From RPRB01 sp035543115 (GTDB lineage: Bacteria > Myxococcota > Myxococcia > Myxococcales > Myxococcaceae), in contig DATKKF010000022.1 in assembly GCA_035543115.1 (NCBI GenBank), positions 1 to 57,521 of the forward strand: a stretch of DNA of 57,521 nucleotides. Direction: 5' to 3'. A program made the position numbers and the translations under genes. Under the pieces are notes generated by a model that was given only the letters and a program-made list of their open reading frames with translations, made no database searches and was not told the origin of the DNA. This document shows positions 31,084 to 42,859 of this stretch, piece after piece. Position 1 is the first letter of the stretch, and each line of letters begins with the position of its first letter.

Positions 31084-31857
31084 CTCCATGCACTGCACCG
31101 TCGCGTGCGCGACGCCGAGCTGGACCACGGCATCGGGGTCCTCCCGGTATCGCTCCAGCTGGAGGACAAGCCGCATCGGCACCGTCGCGCCGCACAACCG
31201 GACGAAGCGCTCCATCTGCTCGATGTTGGTGATGGGCATGATCCCCGGGACGATGGGCACGTTGATGCCCACCCGGCGGGCCCGCTCCACGAAGTCGAAG
31301 TAGAAGGCGTTGTCGAAGAAGAGCTGGGTGATGACGAAGTCCAGCCCGGCGTCCACCTTCGCCTTGAGATGCCGGAGGTCGTCGTCCCGGAGCGGCGTCT
31401 CGACGTGTCCCTCCGGGTAGCCCGCCCCGCCGATGCAGAGGCGGTGGTCGCGCTCGCGGATGAAGTGCACCAGCTCGGACGCATACCGGAAACCCCCCGG
31501 GGGGGCGTGGAACTCGCGCTCCCCGACCGGGGGATCGCCCCGGAGGGCGAGCAGGTTCTCCACCCCCATCGCCAGGAACTGCTCCACCAGCGCGCCCAGC
31601 TCCTCGCGGGTGTGGCCCACGCAGGTGAGGTGGGCCATGGTCTCCAGCCCGGTGGCCCGGATCTCCCGGACCAGGTCCACGGTGCGGTCACGGGTGCTGC
31701 CCCCTGCGCCATAGGTGACCGAGACGAAGCCGGGCTCCAGCGGCCGCAGGTCCTCCAGCGTGCGGAGCAGCGCGCGCCGGCCCTCCTCGGTCTTCGGGGG
31801 GAAGAACTCGAAGGAGAAGCACGGGTCCGAGGGGTTGAGCCGGTTGCGGATCTTCAT
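30970..31857 (-). CDS. metF: Methylenetetrahydrofolate reductase
   Basis: Flavoenzyme reducing 5,10-methylene-THF to 5-methyl-THF for methionine synthesis (295 residues). The N-terminus FSFEFFPPKTEEGRRAL, then VTYGAGGSTRDRTVDL, LALRGDPP, ITQLFFDN and PGIMPI are diagnostic. The 3' end overlaps the convergent Lgt-like frame by 114 bases. It is divergent from gcvT with only 47 bases between start codons, so regulatory sites are probably shared. Confidence 0.96.
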   Translation of the reverse strand: MKIRNRLNPSDPCFSFEFFPPKTEEGRRALLRTLEDLRPLEPGFVSVTYGAGGSTRDRTVDLVREIRATGLETMAHLTCVGHTREELGALVEQFLAMGVENLLALRGDPPVGEREFHAPPGGFRYASELVHFIRERDHRLCIGGAGYPEGHVETPLRDDDLRHLKAKVDAGLDFVITQLFFDNAFYFDFVERARRVGINVPIVPGIMPITNIEQMERFVRLCGATVPMRLVLQLERYREDPDAVVQLGVAHATVQCMELLARGVPGIHFYTLNKSPATRLIVSALRGRGTGAARS

Positions 31858-31904
31858 CGCGCCTTGCCGAGGGCCACTCTAGTGGGGTAGTCGGGCGCCA
31901 TTCC

Positions 31905-32981
31905 ATGCCCCGCCAGACACCGCTCAACCGGGTTCACCGCGCGCTCGGTGCGCGGATGGTCGACTTCGCCGGCTGGGACATGCCGGTCCAGTACGCCGGG
32001 GTGGTCTCGGAGCACGAGGCGGTGCGGACGGCGGCCGGGCTGTTCGACGTCTCGCACATGGGGGAGATCGAGTTCCGCGGCGAGGGAGCGCTGGAGAGCG
32101 CCAACGCGCTCATCACCAACGACCTCGGGAAGGCCGTCAACGGGCAAGCGGTGTACGCCGGGCTCCTGAACCACCAGGGCGGCTTCGTGGACGACGTGGT
32201 GGCCTACCGCTTCTCGCCCGAGCATATCCTCATCTGCGTCAATGCCAGCAACCGGGAGAAGGACTTCGCCTGGATGACCGAGAACACCCCCCGGGTGCAG
32301 CCGGTCAACCGGAGCGACGACTTCGCCCAGCTCGCCATCCAGGGACCGAAGGCGGCGAGCATCGTGCAGCGGCTCACCGACCTGCCACTCGAGTCCATTG
32401 GGACCTATCGCTTCCGCGAGGGGACGGTCGCCGGGGTGCCCTGCATCGTCTCGCGCACCGGCTATACCGGCGAGGACGGCTTCGAGCTCTATTGCCCGCC
32501 GGACCGCGCCGAGCACCTCTGGAACGCGCTGCTCGAGGCCGGGCGGCCGGTGGGGCTGGTCCCGGCCGGGCTCGGTGCCCGCGACACCCTGCGCACCGAG
32601 ATGAAGTACGCGCTCTACGGCAACGACATCGACGACGCCCACACCCCTCTCGAGGCGGGGCTGGGGTGGATCGTCAAGTGGGACAAGGGCGAGTTCGTGG
32701 GGCGCGCGGCCATCGCCGAGCAGAAGGCATCCGGCATCCCGCGCAAACTCGTCGGCTTCGAGATGCGCGAGCCGGGCATTCCCCGCCACGGTTACCCCAT
32801 CCTGAAGGACGGGACGCGGGTGGGGGAGGTGACGTCGGGGACCCAGGGGCCGACGGTGAAGAAGGCCATCGGCATGGGGTACGTGCCGCCGGCGCTGGCC
32901 GCCGAGGGAACGCCGCTGGAGATCGAGATCCGTGGCCGCCCGGTCCGCGCCGAGGTGGTGAAGACCCCGTTCAAGCGCTAG
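31905..32981 (+). CDS. gcvT: Glycine cleavage system T protein (aminomethyltransferase)
   Basis: Transfers the methylene group from aminomethyl-lipoyl H-protein to THF, releasing ammonia. 358 residues with DFAGWDMPVQY, LFDVSHMGEI, the THF-site region SRTGYTGEDGFE and ARDTLRTEMKYALYGND. Start ATG 31905. gcvH follows after 10 bases. There is no room upstream (47 bases) for a glycine riboswitch. Confidence 0.96.
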   Translation: MPRQTPLNRVHRALGARMVDFAGWDMPVQYAGVVSEHEAVRTAAGLFDVSHMGEIEFRGEGALESANALITNDLGKAVNGQAVYAGLLNHQGGFVDDVVAYRFSPEHILICVNASNREKDFAWMTENTPRVQPVNRSDDFAQLAIQGPKAASIVQRLTDLPLESIGTYRFREGTVAGVPCIVSRTGYTGEDGFELYCPPDRAEHLWNALLEAGRPVGLVPAGLGARDTLRTEMKYALYGNDIDDAHTPLEAGLGWIVKWDKGEFVGRAAIAEQKASGIPRKLVGFEMREPGIPRHGYPILKDGTRVGEVTSGTQGPTVKKAIGMGYVPPALAAEGTPLEIEIRGRPVRAEVVKTPFKR

Positions 32982-32991
32982 GGAATCCGCA

Positions 32992-33384
32992 ATGGCCGAC
33001 AATCCGAAGAACCTCCGCTACACCAAGGAGCACGAGTGGGCCCGCCGCGACGGCGGCGGCGTGGTGGTGGGGGTGACCGCGCATGCCCAGGAGGCGCTGG
33101 GGGACGTGGTGTACGTCGAGCTGCCGAAGGTGGGGGACACGGTGACCGCCGGAAGCCCGTTCGGCGTGGTCGAGTCCACCAAGGCAGTGAGCGAGCTGTT
33201 CGCGCCGATCTCCGGCAAGGTGACCAGGGTGAACACCGCCCTCTCGGACGAGCCGTCCACCATCAACTCGGACCCCTACGGCGCGGGGTGGATCGTCGAG
33301 GTCGAGCCCTCGGACCCCTCCCAGCTCGATGGGCTGATGGACGCCGACGCCTACGGCGAGCTGGTGGCGAAGACTGCCACCTGA
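32992..33384 (+). CDS. gcvH: Glycine cleavage system H protein
   Basis: Lipoate-carrying shuttle between the P, T and L proteins. 130 residues with RYTKEHEW at the start and the lipoylation site Lys64 in VVESTKAVSEL. It lies between gcvT and gcvP; lpd and lipoate genes are not in the window. Confidence 0.97.
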   Translation: MADNPKNLRYTKEHEWARRDGGGVVVGVTAHAQEALGDVVYVELPKVGDTVTAGSPFGVVESTKAVSELFAPISGKVTRVNTALSDEPSTINSDPYGAGWIVEVEPSDPSQLDGLMDADAYGELVAKTAT

Positions 33385-33419
33385 GGCGCCACTCCAGCCC
33401 CGACCCGGTCCGTCCGCCA

Positions 33420-33462
33420 CTCGGGCTGCGGCCGCCCTGGCTTGGACGGCTGCGGGCCCGAG
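33420..33462 (+). repeat. Inverted repeat and short direct repeats between gcvH and gcvP
   Basis: CTCGGGC (33420-33426) and GCCCGAG (33456-33462) form a 7-bp inverted repeat. Around it GCGGCCGCCCTG occurs near 33429 and again near 33491, and CTTGGACG occurs near 33441 and 33480. The 247-base gap contains no gene, so it may hold an mRNA processing or attenuation element that separates gcvP expression from gcvTH. Confidence 0.35.
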
Positions 33463-33631
33463 AGCAGTCCGCCCCGGACCTTGGACGCGGCCGCCCTGAC
33501 CGATGGGAGCGAGAAGCGCGCCTTCATGAGTCCACGCGAGCCAGCGTGGCCCGGTCCTGTTAAACGGGCGTCTTCACATGCCCGTCGGAGGCGCCGGCTC
33601 GCCCGCCCTCCCGCCAGGAACCCTCGCTTCG

Positions 33632-36505
<2,874 letters not shown>

Positions 36506-36522
36506 AGCGGGACAGGCTCGGG

Positions 36523-36560
36523 GGGACTCAGCGGCCGCCGGCGGCGAGCCCGAGAGTCCC
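36523..36560 (+). terminator. Hairpin after gcvP
   Basis: GGGACTC (36523-36529) and GAGTCCC (36554-36560) are perfectly complementary, enclosing the self-complementary GCCGCCGGCGGC. It lies 17 bases after the gcvP stop and before a same-strand gene. There is no T-run; an alternative stem (CTCGGG/CCCGAG) is possible. Confidence 0.4.
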
Positions 36561-36656
36561 GGCAGTCCCTGGGCTGAGCACCGGCTCACAGAAAACTTGC
36601 GCACCGCCGAGCCCGGTCGGAGAGACTTCGAGGCCCGACACGTCAGGGGGCCGACC

Positions 36657-38135
36657 GTGACCGCTCGAGGATACCGCTGGGTACTGGCCGTCCTGACTCT
36701 CGGGCTCGTCGAGCCGGGGCGTGCTCAGACGCTCGGGCCGGAGGTGCGGCCGTTCGTGGCTCTCGATGTTCCGGCGTTCATGCTCCGGCACGTGCGGGTC
36801 ATCGATGGAACGGGAGCGGCGGCCCGAGAGGACCAGTCGGTGGTCGTGGTCGGCGGGCGAGTGCAGGCCGTCGGACCGGCGCAGTCGGTGAAGAGCCCGG
36901 ACGGGGCGAAGGTCCTGGACTACCCAGGGCATACGCTGCTGCCCGGACTGGTCGGCATGCACGACCATCTCTACTACTCGGCCTCGAATACCCAGCAGCT
37001 GTCGGCGGAGAGCTACCCCGAGCCGGGTCGGTTTCTCGAGGAGATTGCCGTGACGGCGCCGCGGCTCTACCTCGCCGGGGGAGTGACGACGGTGCGGACC
37101 ACGGGCTGCGTCGAGCCGTCGACGGACCTGAAGGTGAAGCGCCGCATCGACGCGGGCCTGATGCCCGGGCCGAGGATCCACCTGACCGCGCCTTACCTCG
37201 AAGGGAAGGGGACGCCGTTCGCGCAGATGCACGAGATCGCGACCCCCGACGAGGCACGCCGGATGGTCGAGTTCTGGACCGAGGCGGGAATGGATTCGTT
37301 CAAGGCGTACATGCACCTCACCCGAGCCGAGCTTACGGCCAGCATCGCCGAAGCGCATCGGAACAAGCTCAAGCTCACCGGACACCTGTGCTCCATCACC
37401 TGGCCGGAGGCGATCGCCGCGGGGATCGACGACCTCGAGCACGGCCCGGTCTTCACCGACAGCGAGCTGGTCGCCGACAAGCAGCCGGACGTCTGCCCGG
37501 CGCGGGACGCCCAGCTGGCCTCCTGGATGAAGACGGACATCAGGAGCGCCCCGGTGCAGGCGCTGATCAAATCCCTCGTCGAGCACGGGGTTGCCGTCAC
37601 CTCGACCCTCCCGGTCTTCGAGGCCTACGTGCGAGATCGCCCCCCGCTCCAGCCGCGCGTCCTGGCGGCGATGTCTCCCGTGGCACGGGAGAGCTACCTC
37701 ACGATCCGAGCGCGGGTGAGCAGCATCAGCAGCTCCGCCGCGCTGCCCGAGGCGGCGCTGCGGAAGGAGATGGACTTCGAGCTCGCCTTCGTCCGCGCGG
37801 GTGGCTTGCTTCTGGCAGGGCCGGACCCCACGGGCAACGGCGGGGTGCTGCCCGGCTTCGGCAACCAGCGCGAAATCGAGCTGCTGGTGGAAGTTGGCTT
37901 CAGCCCGGTGGAGGCGATCGCCATCGCCACCCGGAACGGTGCGCGCTACCTCGGCGAGGAGGCGGAGATCGGTACCATCGCGGCAGGGCGGCGCGCCGAC
38001 CTGGTCCTGGTCAAGGGCGATCCGTCGAGGACCATCGCCGACATCGAGAACGTCGAGTGGGTGTTCAAGGGCGGCGTGGCGTTCGACTCGAAGAAGTTGA
38101 TCGACTCGGTGCGCGGCCGGGTGGGGATTCACTGA
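36657..38135 (+). CDS. Exported metal-dependent amidohydrolase
   Basis: 492 residues with a signal peptide (MTARGYRWVLAVLTLGLVEPGRAQ) and the amidohydrolase superfamily core. The metal-binding HxH is in GMHDHLYY, a possible carboxylated lysine in SFKAYMHL, histidines in LTGHLCS and DLEHGPVF, and the terminal Asp in AGPDPTG. The imidazolonepropionase/prolidase-like type fits AGRRADLVLVKGDP at the C-terminus. The GTG at 36657 has an AGGGGG site 6 bases upstream. Likely hydrolyses a cyclic amide, dipeptide or ester outside the cytoplasm; substrate unknown. Confidence 0.82.
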   Translation: MTARGYRWVLAVLTLGLVEPGRAQTLGPEVRPFVALDVPAFMLRHVRVIDGTGAAAREDQSVVVVGGRVQAVGPAQSVKSPDGAKVLDYPGHTLLPGLVGMHDHLYYSASNTQQLSAESYPEPGRFLEEIAVTAPRLYLAGGVTTVRTTGCVEPSTDLKVKRRIDAGLMPGPRIHLTAPYLEGKGTPFAQMHEIATPDEARRMVEFWTEAGMDSFKAYMHLTRAELTASIAEAHRNKLKLTGHLCSITWPEAIAAGIDDLEHGPVFTDSELVADKQPDVCPARDAQLASWMKTDIRSAPVQALIKSLVEHGVAVTSTLPVFEAYVRDRPPLQPRVLAAMSPVARESYLTIRARVSSISSSAALPEAALRKEMDFELAFVRAGGLLLAGPDPTGNGGVLPGFGNQREIELLVEVGFSPVEAIAIATRNGARYLGEEAEIGTIAAGRRADLVLVKGDPSRTIADIENVEWVFKGGVAFDSKKLIDSVRGRVGIH

Positions 38136-38175
38136 GCGCTCGACGAGCCACGGCACTCGCCATCGCGCGGGGACG

Positions 38176-39411
38176 TCAGTTGTTGCGGAAGATCCGCATC
38201 AGCGGTCGGCCGCCGGTCTCCAGGTAGAACCCGAAGGGGAAGGTGACCGTCCCGTCCTTGCCCATCAGGCCCGGTGGCGGGTTGGGGAAGGGCTGGGCGC
38301 GGCGGAAGCTGACGATCGCCGCCTCGTCGAGGAAATCGACCCCGCTCGAGCGTTGGACCTTGATGTCCTTCACCAGCCCGTCGCCGCCGAGGGTGATGTC
38401 GAGGATGGTGTAGCGATCGCGGCCGCCGTAGATCTCCCCGGTCGGATCGCGCTGGCGGAGCGGCTCGTTGGGGTCCCAGTTGCGGCCCACCGCCTGCTTC
38501 ACCCGGTTGAAGAAGGTCGCGTACTTCCACTCGCGGGTGTTGAGGAAGGTGCCCTCGCCTTGCTCGACGTCGTGGAGGTGGTCGTTGGGGGCAGCGCCGA
38601 TGATCTTGTCCAGGGCGGCGCTGCTGGGCATGAGCTGCGAGAGGGTGGGGAGCCCCGCCTTCCCGGCGCTGCCCTGGTCCCCCTCCTCGCCGGGCTTTCC
38701 GGGGTCCACCCTCAGCCGGTCGGCGTTGCCCTGAAGCGGGGCGCTCTCGCCCTGGTTGCGGAGGCTCGCGCCGGGCCCCTTGTTGGCCTCCTCCTTGAGG
38801 GCGATCTTGTCCCGCTGCTTGATGCTGGGCACGTCGAACACCGGCTTCTGCCCTCCGCCCTTCTGGGCCGGCCGTGCGTCCTGGCCCGTGCCGCCGTTCC
38901 CCTGGACCACGAGCTGCGCCGCCTCGTCCTTGCCGGTCGTCCGCCGCTCCTCGGTCGCCGTCTGCCGGGGCATGGCGTTCCGGTAGAAGGGCGTCTGGTC
39001 TCGGGCCTTGGATTCCTTGTCCACCCGGTTGTTCTTCTCCGCGAGGTACTTCGCGTCCGGAGACTCCTGCTCGTTGCCCGGCGCGACGTCGACCACCTGG
39101 CCCCGGGGATTCTTCTCCTCCTTGGGCTCGGGCTTCTTCGCCTCGGCGCGGCGCTGTGCTTCGGGGCGCTCCTGCTCCCGGACCTGGCCCCGGTTCTTGC
39201 TCCAGGCGCGGGGGTCGATGTTGCGGAGGGTCACCGCCTGCGGCTTAGGGCGCGGTCGGTCGCCGCCCGGCCACTTCACCGAGACGAAGTTCATGATCAG
39301 CAGCAGCGCAAGCACCCCGGCATGGAAGGCAAGCGCCAGCAGCATCGCGATCAGCGCGGTCGTCGCCGGACGACGGCGACGGCGGCGGGGGCTGGCACCG
39401 GAGGGACTCAC
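38176..39411 (-). CDS. TonB C-terminal-domain protein with single membrane anchor
   Basis: 411 residues: basic cytoplasmic start, one membrane helix (about 18-45, ALIAMLLALAFHAGVLALLLIM), a long charged Lys/Glu/Gln-rich periplasmic stretch, then a TonB/TolA-type C-terminal domain (about 310-411) with YTILDITLGGDGLVKDIKV and the SSGVDFLDEAAIVSFRRAQPFPNPP segment. Such proteins transmit force from a TolQR/ExbBD motor to the outer membrane. No motor genes are adjacent; the TolQ-TolR-TolR set 36 kb to the left could be its partner, which is inference. Start GTG 39411. Confidence 0.8.
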   Translation of the reverse strand: MSPSGASPRRRRRRPATTALIAMLLALAFHAGVLALLLIMNFVSVKWPGGDRPRPKPQAVTLRNIDPRAWSKNRGQVREQERPEAQRRAEAKKPEPKEEKNPRGQVVDVAPGNEQESPDAKYLAEKNNRVDKESKARDQTPFYRNAMPRQTATEERRTTGKDEAAQLVVQGNGGTGQDARPAQKGGGQKPVFDVPSIKQRDKIALKEEANKGPGASLRNQGESAPLQGNADRLRVDPGKPGEEGDQGSAGKAGLPTLSQLMPSSAALDKIIGAAPNDHLHDVEQGEGTFLNTREWKYATFFNRVKQAVGRNWDPNEPLRQRDPTGEIYGGRDRYTILDITLGGDGLVKDIKVQRSSGVDFLDEAAIVSFRRAQPFPNPPPGLMGKDGTVTFPFGFYLETGGRPLMRIFRNN

Positions 39412-39499
39412 GTGACGGTCTTACATAACCCCGGACAGGGAGGGCTGTTCCAGCCGGGTGGGTCGGCATGCGCCCTTGGCCTTACGGGCAGGTCCGGGG

Positions 39500-41221
39500 C
39501 TACTCGTAGATGCGCGCCACCTCGGCGCCATTGAAGTAGTGCCGGAGGATGGCCCGGTAGTCCTGTCCGGCCTCCGCCCGGCCAATGGCGCCAGTTTGAC
39601 ACAGGCCGACCCCGTGGCCCCAGCCCCCGCCGCGGAAGACGAATGCCACAGGGTTGTTCCGTGTGTCTCGCTCCTCGGTCACGGTGAAGAGCGCGCTGTT
39701 GAGCATCCCGAACTGCTTGCGGATGGCCAGCTCACCGCGGAGCTCGGTCGCGCCCCGGGTCCCGGAGATCAGCAGGCGCCGCAGCCGTCCGGACGCACCC
39801 CGCTCCAGCGGCTCGAGGTGCCGGACCGACCCCACGCCCAGCGGCTCGACCAGCGCGTCCAGCTGCAGCGCGCTGAAGCGCTTCTCCCAGCGGTACTTCG
39901 CGGGCTGCGCGAACCGTCCCCGCCTGCAGGCCGCGGGCAGGTCGAAGGCGAGGAACCTCTCGGGGGAGCGGCGTGGGTCCGGCATCCCGGCCACGGGCTC
40001 GAGCACGTCCGGCCGGCCCCGCAGGCTGGGGTCCGGCACGCCACCCCAGACCGCGTCGTTGTCCTCGGTGTGGCCGCCGCAGACCGCGCTGTACACCGAG
40101 TCCACCAGCCGGCCCTCGGTGGAGAAGAGCGCGAGGCCCCGGGTGGCCTCCACCGCCGCATTGGTAGTCGGTGTCTCGCCCGTGCGACCCCGGTAGACGG
40201 CGCAGTGCTGCTCGGAGCAGAGGAGGTAGGGGTCCGCGAGGTGGCGGGTGCCCACCTTGGCCAGCACCTCGCCCCGGGCGGTGACCGCCTGCGCCTTCAG
40301 GGCCTCGGCCGGCGCGGCGGCGAAGATCTCCGACGGCACGAGCCCGCGGAGGAGGTCCTCGAGGGAGACCAGGTTGACGACGGCGATGGTGCCCGCGGCG
40401 TCGGCGGCGAACGAGAGCCCGCCCCGGAAGCTGCGCGTCTCGAAGCCGTGGGCCGGGTAGCCCACCGCGAACTCGACCGAGCGCACCTCGAATCCCTCGC
40501 CGCCGGGCGTCTCGGCGCGAATCGGCCCCTCGCTGACTCCGAGCGGGGTCCCATCGGTCATGTCCAGCCGGAGCCGCACCCGCGCGGCGGTCCGCACCTC
40601 CTCGGCGAGCGTGGTGCGCGTGCCCCACGCCCGGAGCAGCTCCGCCTGCCGTGCCGCAGCCTCGGAGGGCTGGAGTGCCGGCTCGAGGAGCACCAGCACC
40701 CTGCGGTTGTCGAGGATCTTCCCCACGATGCCGTACACCTGGCCCAGCTGCTCGAGCCGCACCTGGAAGCCGCGGCCCTCCCAGGTGGCGCGCTCGGCGG
40801 CAATCCCCTCCTTGTCCGCCCAGGCGAGCTCCGCCACCTGGACCCGGAAGCGCCGATCCGCCGGGGTGCCCTCCAGCCAGCGCACGACCAGCGGCGTGCC
40901 GCCCGGCGCCTCGACGACCTTCTCCGGCTCGCCCGGAAGCACCAGCCGCACGCGGCCGCCGGGCACGAACGTCACCTCCCGCCGGTTCTCCATCAGCCGG
41001 ACTGGCACGGTGGGCTCGCCTGCCCGGACGTCGAGCCGGCGAGCCGAGGGCGGCGGCGGGACGTCGAGCGGCGGGCCGGCGTCGGGAGGCTCGAGGACCG
41101 GCGCGACCGTCACCACCGGAGCGGGCGGCGGCGGTGGAGCGGGACGCGGTGCCGCACAGCCGGCGCAGGTGAGGGCGACCAGCCACGCCCTTGCCACACC
41201 TGTCCCGCTCGGCCGAGTCAC
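39500..41221 (-). CDS. SpoIID/LytB-domain lipoprotein
   Basis: 573 residues. The signal peptide ends near VALTCAGCAAP (lipobox-like CAGC, Cys22), followed by a Pro-rich linker (about 25-62). The C-terminal ~300 residues carry the SpoIID/LytB pattern: LVSLEDLLRGLVPSEIF, EALKAQAVTARGEVLAK, CSEQHCAVYRG, VCGGHTEDNDAVWGG and the end motif GGGWGHGVGLCQTGA. SpoIID is a lytic transglycosylase acting on denuded peptidoglycan; homologues here probably remodel the cell wall. The GTG start lies 11 bases from tRNA-Cys on the same strand, so read-through transcription from the tRNA promoter is possible. Confidence 0.85.
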   Translation of the reverse strand: MTRPSGTGVARAWLVALTCAGCAAPRPAPPPPPAPVVTVAPVLEPPDAGPPLDVPPPPSARRLDVRAGEPTVPVRLMENRREVTFVPGGRVRLVLPGEPEKVVEAPGGTPLVVRWLEGTPADRRFRVQVAELAWADKEGIAAERATWEGRGFQVRLEQLGQVYGIVGKILDNRRVLVLLEPALQPSEAAARQAELLRAWGTRTTLAEEVRTAARVRLRLDMTDGTPLGVSEGPIRAETPGGEGFEVRSVEFAVGYPAHGFETRSFRGGLSFAADAAGTIAVVNLVSLEDLLRGLVPSEIFAAAPAEALKAQAVTARGEVLAKVGTRHLADPYLLCSEQHCAVYRGRTGETPTTNAAVEATRGLALFSTEGRLVDSVYSAVCGGHTEDNDAVWGGVPDPSLRGRPDVLEPVAGMPDPRRSPERFLAFDLPAACRRGRFAQPAKYRWEKRFSALQLDALVEPLGVGSVRHLEPLERGASGRLRRLLISGTRGATELRGELAIRKQFGMLNSALFTVTEERDTRNNPVAFVFRGGGWGHGVGLCQTGAIGRAEAGQDYRAILRHYFNGAEVARIYE

Positions 41222-41231
41222 GTCAGGGAAG

Positions 41232-41303
41232 AGGCGCCACCCGGATTCGAACCGGGGAATGAGGGTTTTGCAGACCCTTGCCTTACCACTTGGCGATGGC
41301 GCC
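41232..41303 (-). tRNA. tRNA-Cys (GCA)
   Basis: 72-base cloverleaf on the minus strand: acceptor GGCGCCA/TGGCGCC, D-arm GCC...GGC, anticodon loop CTGCAAA giving anticodon GCA, T-arm CCCGG-TTCGAAT-CCGGG and discriminator U, the Cys identity base. CCA is not encoded. A strong promoter lies upstream at 41319-41348. Confidence 0.93.
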
Positions 41304-41318
41304 AGAAGCGACCGCGGG

Positions 41319-41348
41319 TTTGTAGGGCACGGCCGCTGTACCGGTCAA
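41319..41348 (-). promoter_or_regulatory. Sigma-70 promoter of tRNA-Cys
   Basis: On the minus strand TTGACC (41348-41343), an 18-base spacer and TACAAA (41324-41319) lie 15 bases before the tRNA 5' end. It is one of the best consensus matches in the window. Confidence 0.6.
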
Positions 41349-41367
41349 GGAATGGCAGGATAACCCC

Positions 41368-42438
41368 ATGGTCAAGCTCCGCGCCCTGCTCGTGGGTGCC
41401 ACCGGCATCGCCGGTCAGCAGTTCATCTCCGCGCTCCGCGACCACCCCTGGTTCGAGATCGGCGCGATCGCCGCCTCACCGCGGAACGCGGGCAAGCGCT
41501 ACGACGAGGCCGTCGCCGGCGCCTGGTTCCTCTCCGAGCCCATCCCGGCGGAGATCGCCGCGCTCCGCCTGCTGGATCCCGGCGCGCCACCGCGCGGCGT
41601 GGACCTGGTCTTCTCCGCGGTGGAGTCCGACGTGGCCAGGGAGCTCGAGCCACGCCTCGCCACCGAGCTCCCGGTCGTCAGCGCGGCGAGCACGTTCCGG
41701 ATGGAGCCGGACGTGCCGCTGCTCATTCCTCCGGTGAACGCGGCCCACCTGGGCCTGCTCGCGGCCCAGCGCGCCCGCGGCTGGCGCGGCGCGGTCGCGC
41801 CCATCCCCAACTGCACCACCACCGGCCTCGCGGTGGTGCTGGCCCCGCTTGCCGAGCGCTTCGGCATCCGCTCGGTGGTGATGACCTCGCTCCAGGCCGT
41901 GTCGGGGGCGGGGCGTTCGCCGGGCGTGGCCGCGCTCGACATCCTGGACAACGTCGTTCCTTACATCGCCAAGGAAGAGGGCAAGGTCGAGGCGGAGACC
42001 CGGAAGATCCTCGGCTGCTGGGGTCCCGGCGCCTCGAGCGTCGAGCCGCTCCCCTTGAAGGTCTCCGCCACCTGCACCCGGGTCGCGGTCCAGGACGGGC
42101 ACACCGAGGTGGTCTCGGTGGGGCTCGGCCGGCCGGCGAGCCTCGACGAGGTCAGGGATGCACTCCGGAGCTGGGAGGGCAGCCCGGAGGCCCGGGACCT
42201 GCCCTCGTCGGCGCCGCGGTGGATCGAGGTGCTCGAGGCGCAGGACCGGCCCCAGCCCCGGCTGGACCGGGAGACGCACGGGGGGATGGCGACCAGCGTG
42301 GGCCGGCTCCGGGAGGACTCGGTCCTCGAGAACGGGGTCAAGCTGGTCCTCGTCTCGCACAACACCAAGATGGGCGCGGCGAAGGGTGCGGTGCTGGTGG
42401 CCGAGCTGATGCGCGCCAGAGGTTTCCTCGCCAGGTAG
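41368..42438 (+). CDS. asd: Aspartate-semialdehyde dehydrogenase (archaeal/fungal-type)
   Basis: Reduces aspartyl phosphate to aspartate semialdehyde for lysine, threonine and methionine synthesis. 356 residues; NADP fold LVGATGIAGQQFI, nucleophile Cys149 in PIPNCTTTGLAVVLAP, and the hinge SLQAVSGAGRSPGV. The IPNCTTT context and the sequence KVSATCTRVAVQDGHTE place it in the Asd branch typical of archaea, fungi and some bacteria rather than the E. coli type. Confidence 0.92.
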   Translation: MVKLRALLVGATGIAGQQFISALRDHPWFEIGAIAASPRNAGKRYDEAVAGAWFLSEPIPAEIAALRLLDPGAPPRGVDLVFSAVESDVARELEPRLATELPVVSAASTFRMEPDVPLLIPPVNAAHLGLLAAQRARGWRGAVAPIPNCTTTGLAVVLAPLAERFGIRSVVMTSLQAVSGAGRSPGVAALDILDNVVPYIAKEEGKVEAETRKILGCWGPGASSVEPLPLKVSATCTRVAVQDGHTEVVSVGLGRPASLDEVRDALRSWEGSPEARDLPSSAPRWIEVLEAQDRPQPRLDRETHGGMATSVGRLREDSVLENGVKLVLVSHNTKMGAAKGAVLVAELMRARGFLAR

Positions 42439-42535
42439 TTCCTTTTCCCTGCTTGCCCCGGAGGAGCGGATGCGCTCAGTTGGCGCCCGCGCGCTCCCTC
42501 CCGATCGAGCGCCTCACAAGCGGAGATTCGCCGCC

Positions 42536-42859
42536 ATGGCTTACGTCGTCGCCGACCCTTGCGTGAAGTGCAAGTACACCGATTGCGTGGAGGTCTGCCC
42601 GGTCAATTGCTTCTACGAGGGGGAGAACATCCTCGTCATCCACCCGGACGAGTGCATCGACTGTGGCGCCTGCGAGCCGGTGTGCCCGACCAAGGCGATC
42701 TTCCCCGAGTCGGACCTCCCGGAGAAGTGGGCCGAGTACAAGGAGATCAATGCCACCTACTCGAAGTCGTGGCCCAACATCTCGGAGAAGAAGGACCCGC
42801 TGCCCGAAGCGGAGGAGTTCAAGGACAAGGAGAACAAGCGCCCGCTCCTGAAGCTCTGA
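42536..42859 (+). CDS. fdxA: 7Fe ferredoxin (3Fe-4S / 4Fe-4S), FdxA type
   Basis: 107 residues. Cysteines at 9, 12, 17, 21 and 25, then 40, 43, 46 and 50 reproduce the Azotobacter ferredoxin I pattern shifted by one. By that comparison Cys9, 17 and 50 hold a 3Fe-4S cluster and Cys21, 40, 43 and 46 a 4Fe-4S cluster. The acidic C-terminal half (ESDLPEKWAEYKEIN) is also typical. ATG 42536 gives the family length. Its end overlaps the convergent gene by 41 bases. Confidence 0.93.
   Translation: MAYVVADPCVKCKYTDCVEVCPVNCFYEGENILVIHPDECIDCGACEPVCPTKAIFPESDLPEKWAEYKEINATYSKSWPNISEKKDPLPEAEEFKDKENKRPLLKL

Noticed and set aside
31858..31904. Glycine riboswitch before gcvT
   Set aside because: Only 47 bases separate metF and gcvT start codons, too few for the aptamer.
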